Assembly: GCF_008087625.1 (NCBI RefSeq)
Contig: NZ_CP042997.1
Span: 2,294,001 to 2,358,000 of the forward strand
Source of the DNA: Aquisphaera giovannonii
GTDB lineage: Bacteria > Planctomycetota > Planctomycetia > Isosphaerales > Isosphaeraceae
Direction of reading: 5' to 3'
Length of the DNA stretch: 64,000 bases
This document shows positions 63,645 through 64,000 of the stretch, piece by piece. Made by a program: the position numbers and the translations under genes. The notes beneath the pieces are model-generated. The model had not been told where the DNA came from and ran no database searches. It worked only from the letters and a program-made list of their open reading frames with translations. Every line of letters begins with the position of its first letter. Position 1 is the stretch's first letter.

Positions 63645-64000
63645 TCAAGCTGCCTTCCGGCGGTTGGCCCAGAAGCCGGTCCAGAGGGCGGACTCGCTGA
63701 GGTAGAGGGCCCGGAGGTGGGCCATGGCGTCGGCCCCCTGATGGCCCCAGCGCATCCCGGTGCCGTTGAGCCGCTCGTTGATCACCAGCTTGCAGCCGGC
63801 CTCCATCGGGCCCGAGCCGATCTGCCACCCCTTGGCCAGGTAGGCCGGGTAGTCCATCCGGTGGTGCTGGTTGCGGAAGTAGTTCACCGTCGCCTCCCAC
63901 GTCGCCCGCGCCCGCGGGGCGGCCGCGACGTCCAGGCCCTCCAGCCAGGCCAGCATCGCGGCGCCCCCCTCGTGCTTCAGCCGATGCGACCACGCCGCGT
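63645..64000 (-). mobile_element. Transposase C-terminus, probably ISKra4 family (partial)
   Basis: The frame is open to the right edge, so the gene is cut by the window end. The visible 118 residues include HRLKHEGGAAMLAWLEGLD, NYFRNQHHRMDYPAYLAKGWQIGSGPMEAGCKLVI, and MRWGHQGADAMAHLRALYLSES. This is the conserved end of ISKra4-like transposases (GSGxxEAxCK then a catalytic Glu region). It lies 90 bases upstream of the Tat reductase gene in transcription order. The family is inferred from memory of motifs; the element end is not visible. Confidence 0.6.

Overview
The window is a high-GC chromosomal segment of a planctomycete, most likely family Isosphaeraceae (Singulisphaera/Aquisphaera/Paludisphaera-like). 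The evidence is a DUF1559 pseudopilin-like protein with a small lipoprotein beside it, two RTX-type proteins with a planctomycete 'LExLERRDLK' N-terminal motif, an ECF sigma factor carrying a membrane segment and a roughly 1000-residue extension, an ECF sigma/membrane kinase gene pair, FHA- and membrane-linked Ser/Thr kinases, a PEP-CTERM protein and Tat-exported enzymes. The genus is inferred, not proven.

Layout. 1-5.4 kb: a membrane-tethered ECF sigma factor (runs off the left edge) and an FHA-zinc ribbon-kinase. 5.8-16.2 kb: psuG, a PEP-CTERM protein, DNA polymerase III alpha (dnaE), a lipoprotein/DUF1559 pair, an exported aspartylglucosaminidase-like enzyme and a small secreted protein. 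16.7-21.9 kb: a rhodanese-adaptor-RND efflux operon whose first gene has a one-base frameshift. 22.3-27.4 kb: an LRR protein, a frameshifted glycosyltransferase, and an ECF sigma/kinase operon. 27.6-30.4 kb: tandem RTX-like proteins. 30.6-36.1 kb: tRNA-Leu, tRNA-Ser, a bifunctional-nuclease-like protein, valS and cimA. 36.3-41.6 kb: a UDG-like protein, a BlaI/M56 pair, and three consecutive Hsp20 genes behind a sigma-54-like promoter. 41.6-44.2 kb: the operon dksA/traR-like, lspA, cobA-hemD. 44.5-50 kb: an SDR, a DJ-1/PfpI protein, xylA, tRNA-Val, a nucleotidyltransferase and a Bax-inhibitor-1 protein. 49.8-54.8 kb: three Gfo/Idh/MocA oxidoreductases, a NikR with a histidine-rich tail and a STAS protein. 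54.9-58.2 kb: a VgrG/unknown/PAAR spike cassette. 58.5-64 kb: purEK, a vWA (BatA-like) protein, beta-carbonic anhydrase, an aldo/keto reductase and a transposase remnant at the right edge.

Most of the window is ordinary chromosomal gene content. The parts most worth a second look are the orphan VgrG-PAAR cassette, the sigma factor with a predicted external extension, the possible sigma-54 control of three small heat-shock genes, the His-tailed NikR, two single-site frameshifts within 2.4 kb of each other, and an AT-rich element bounded by 28-bp inverted arms.
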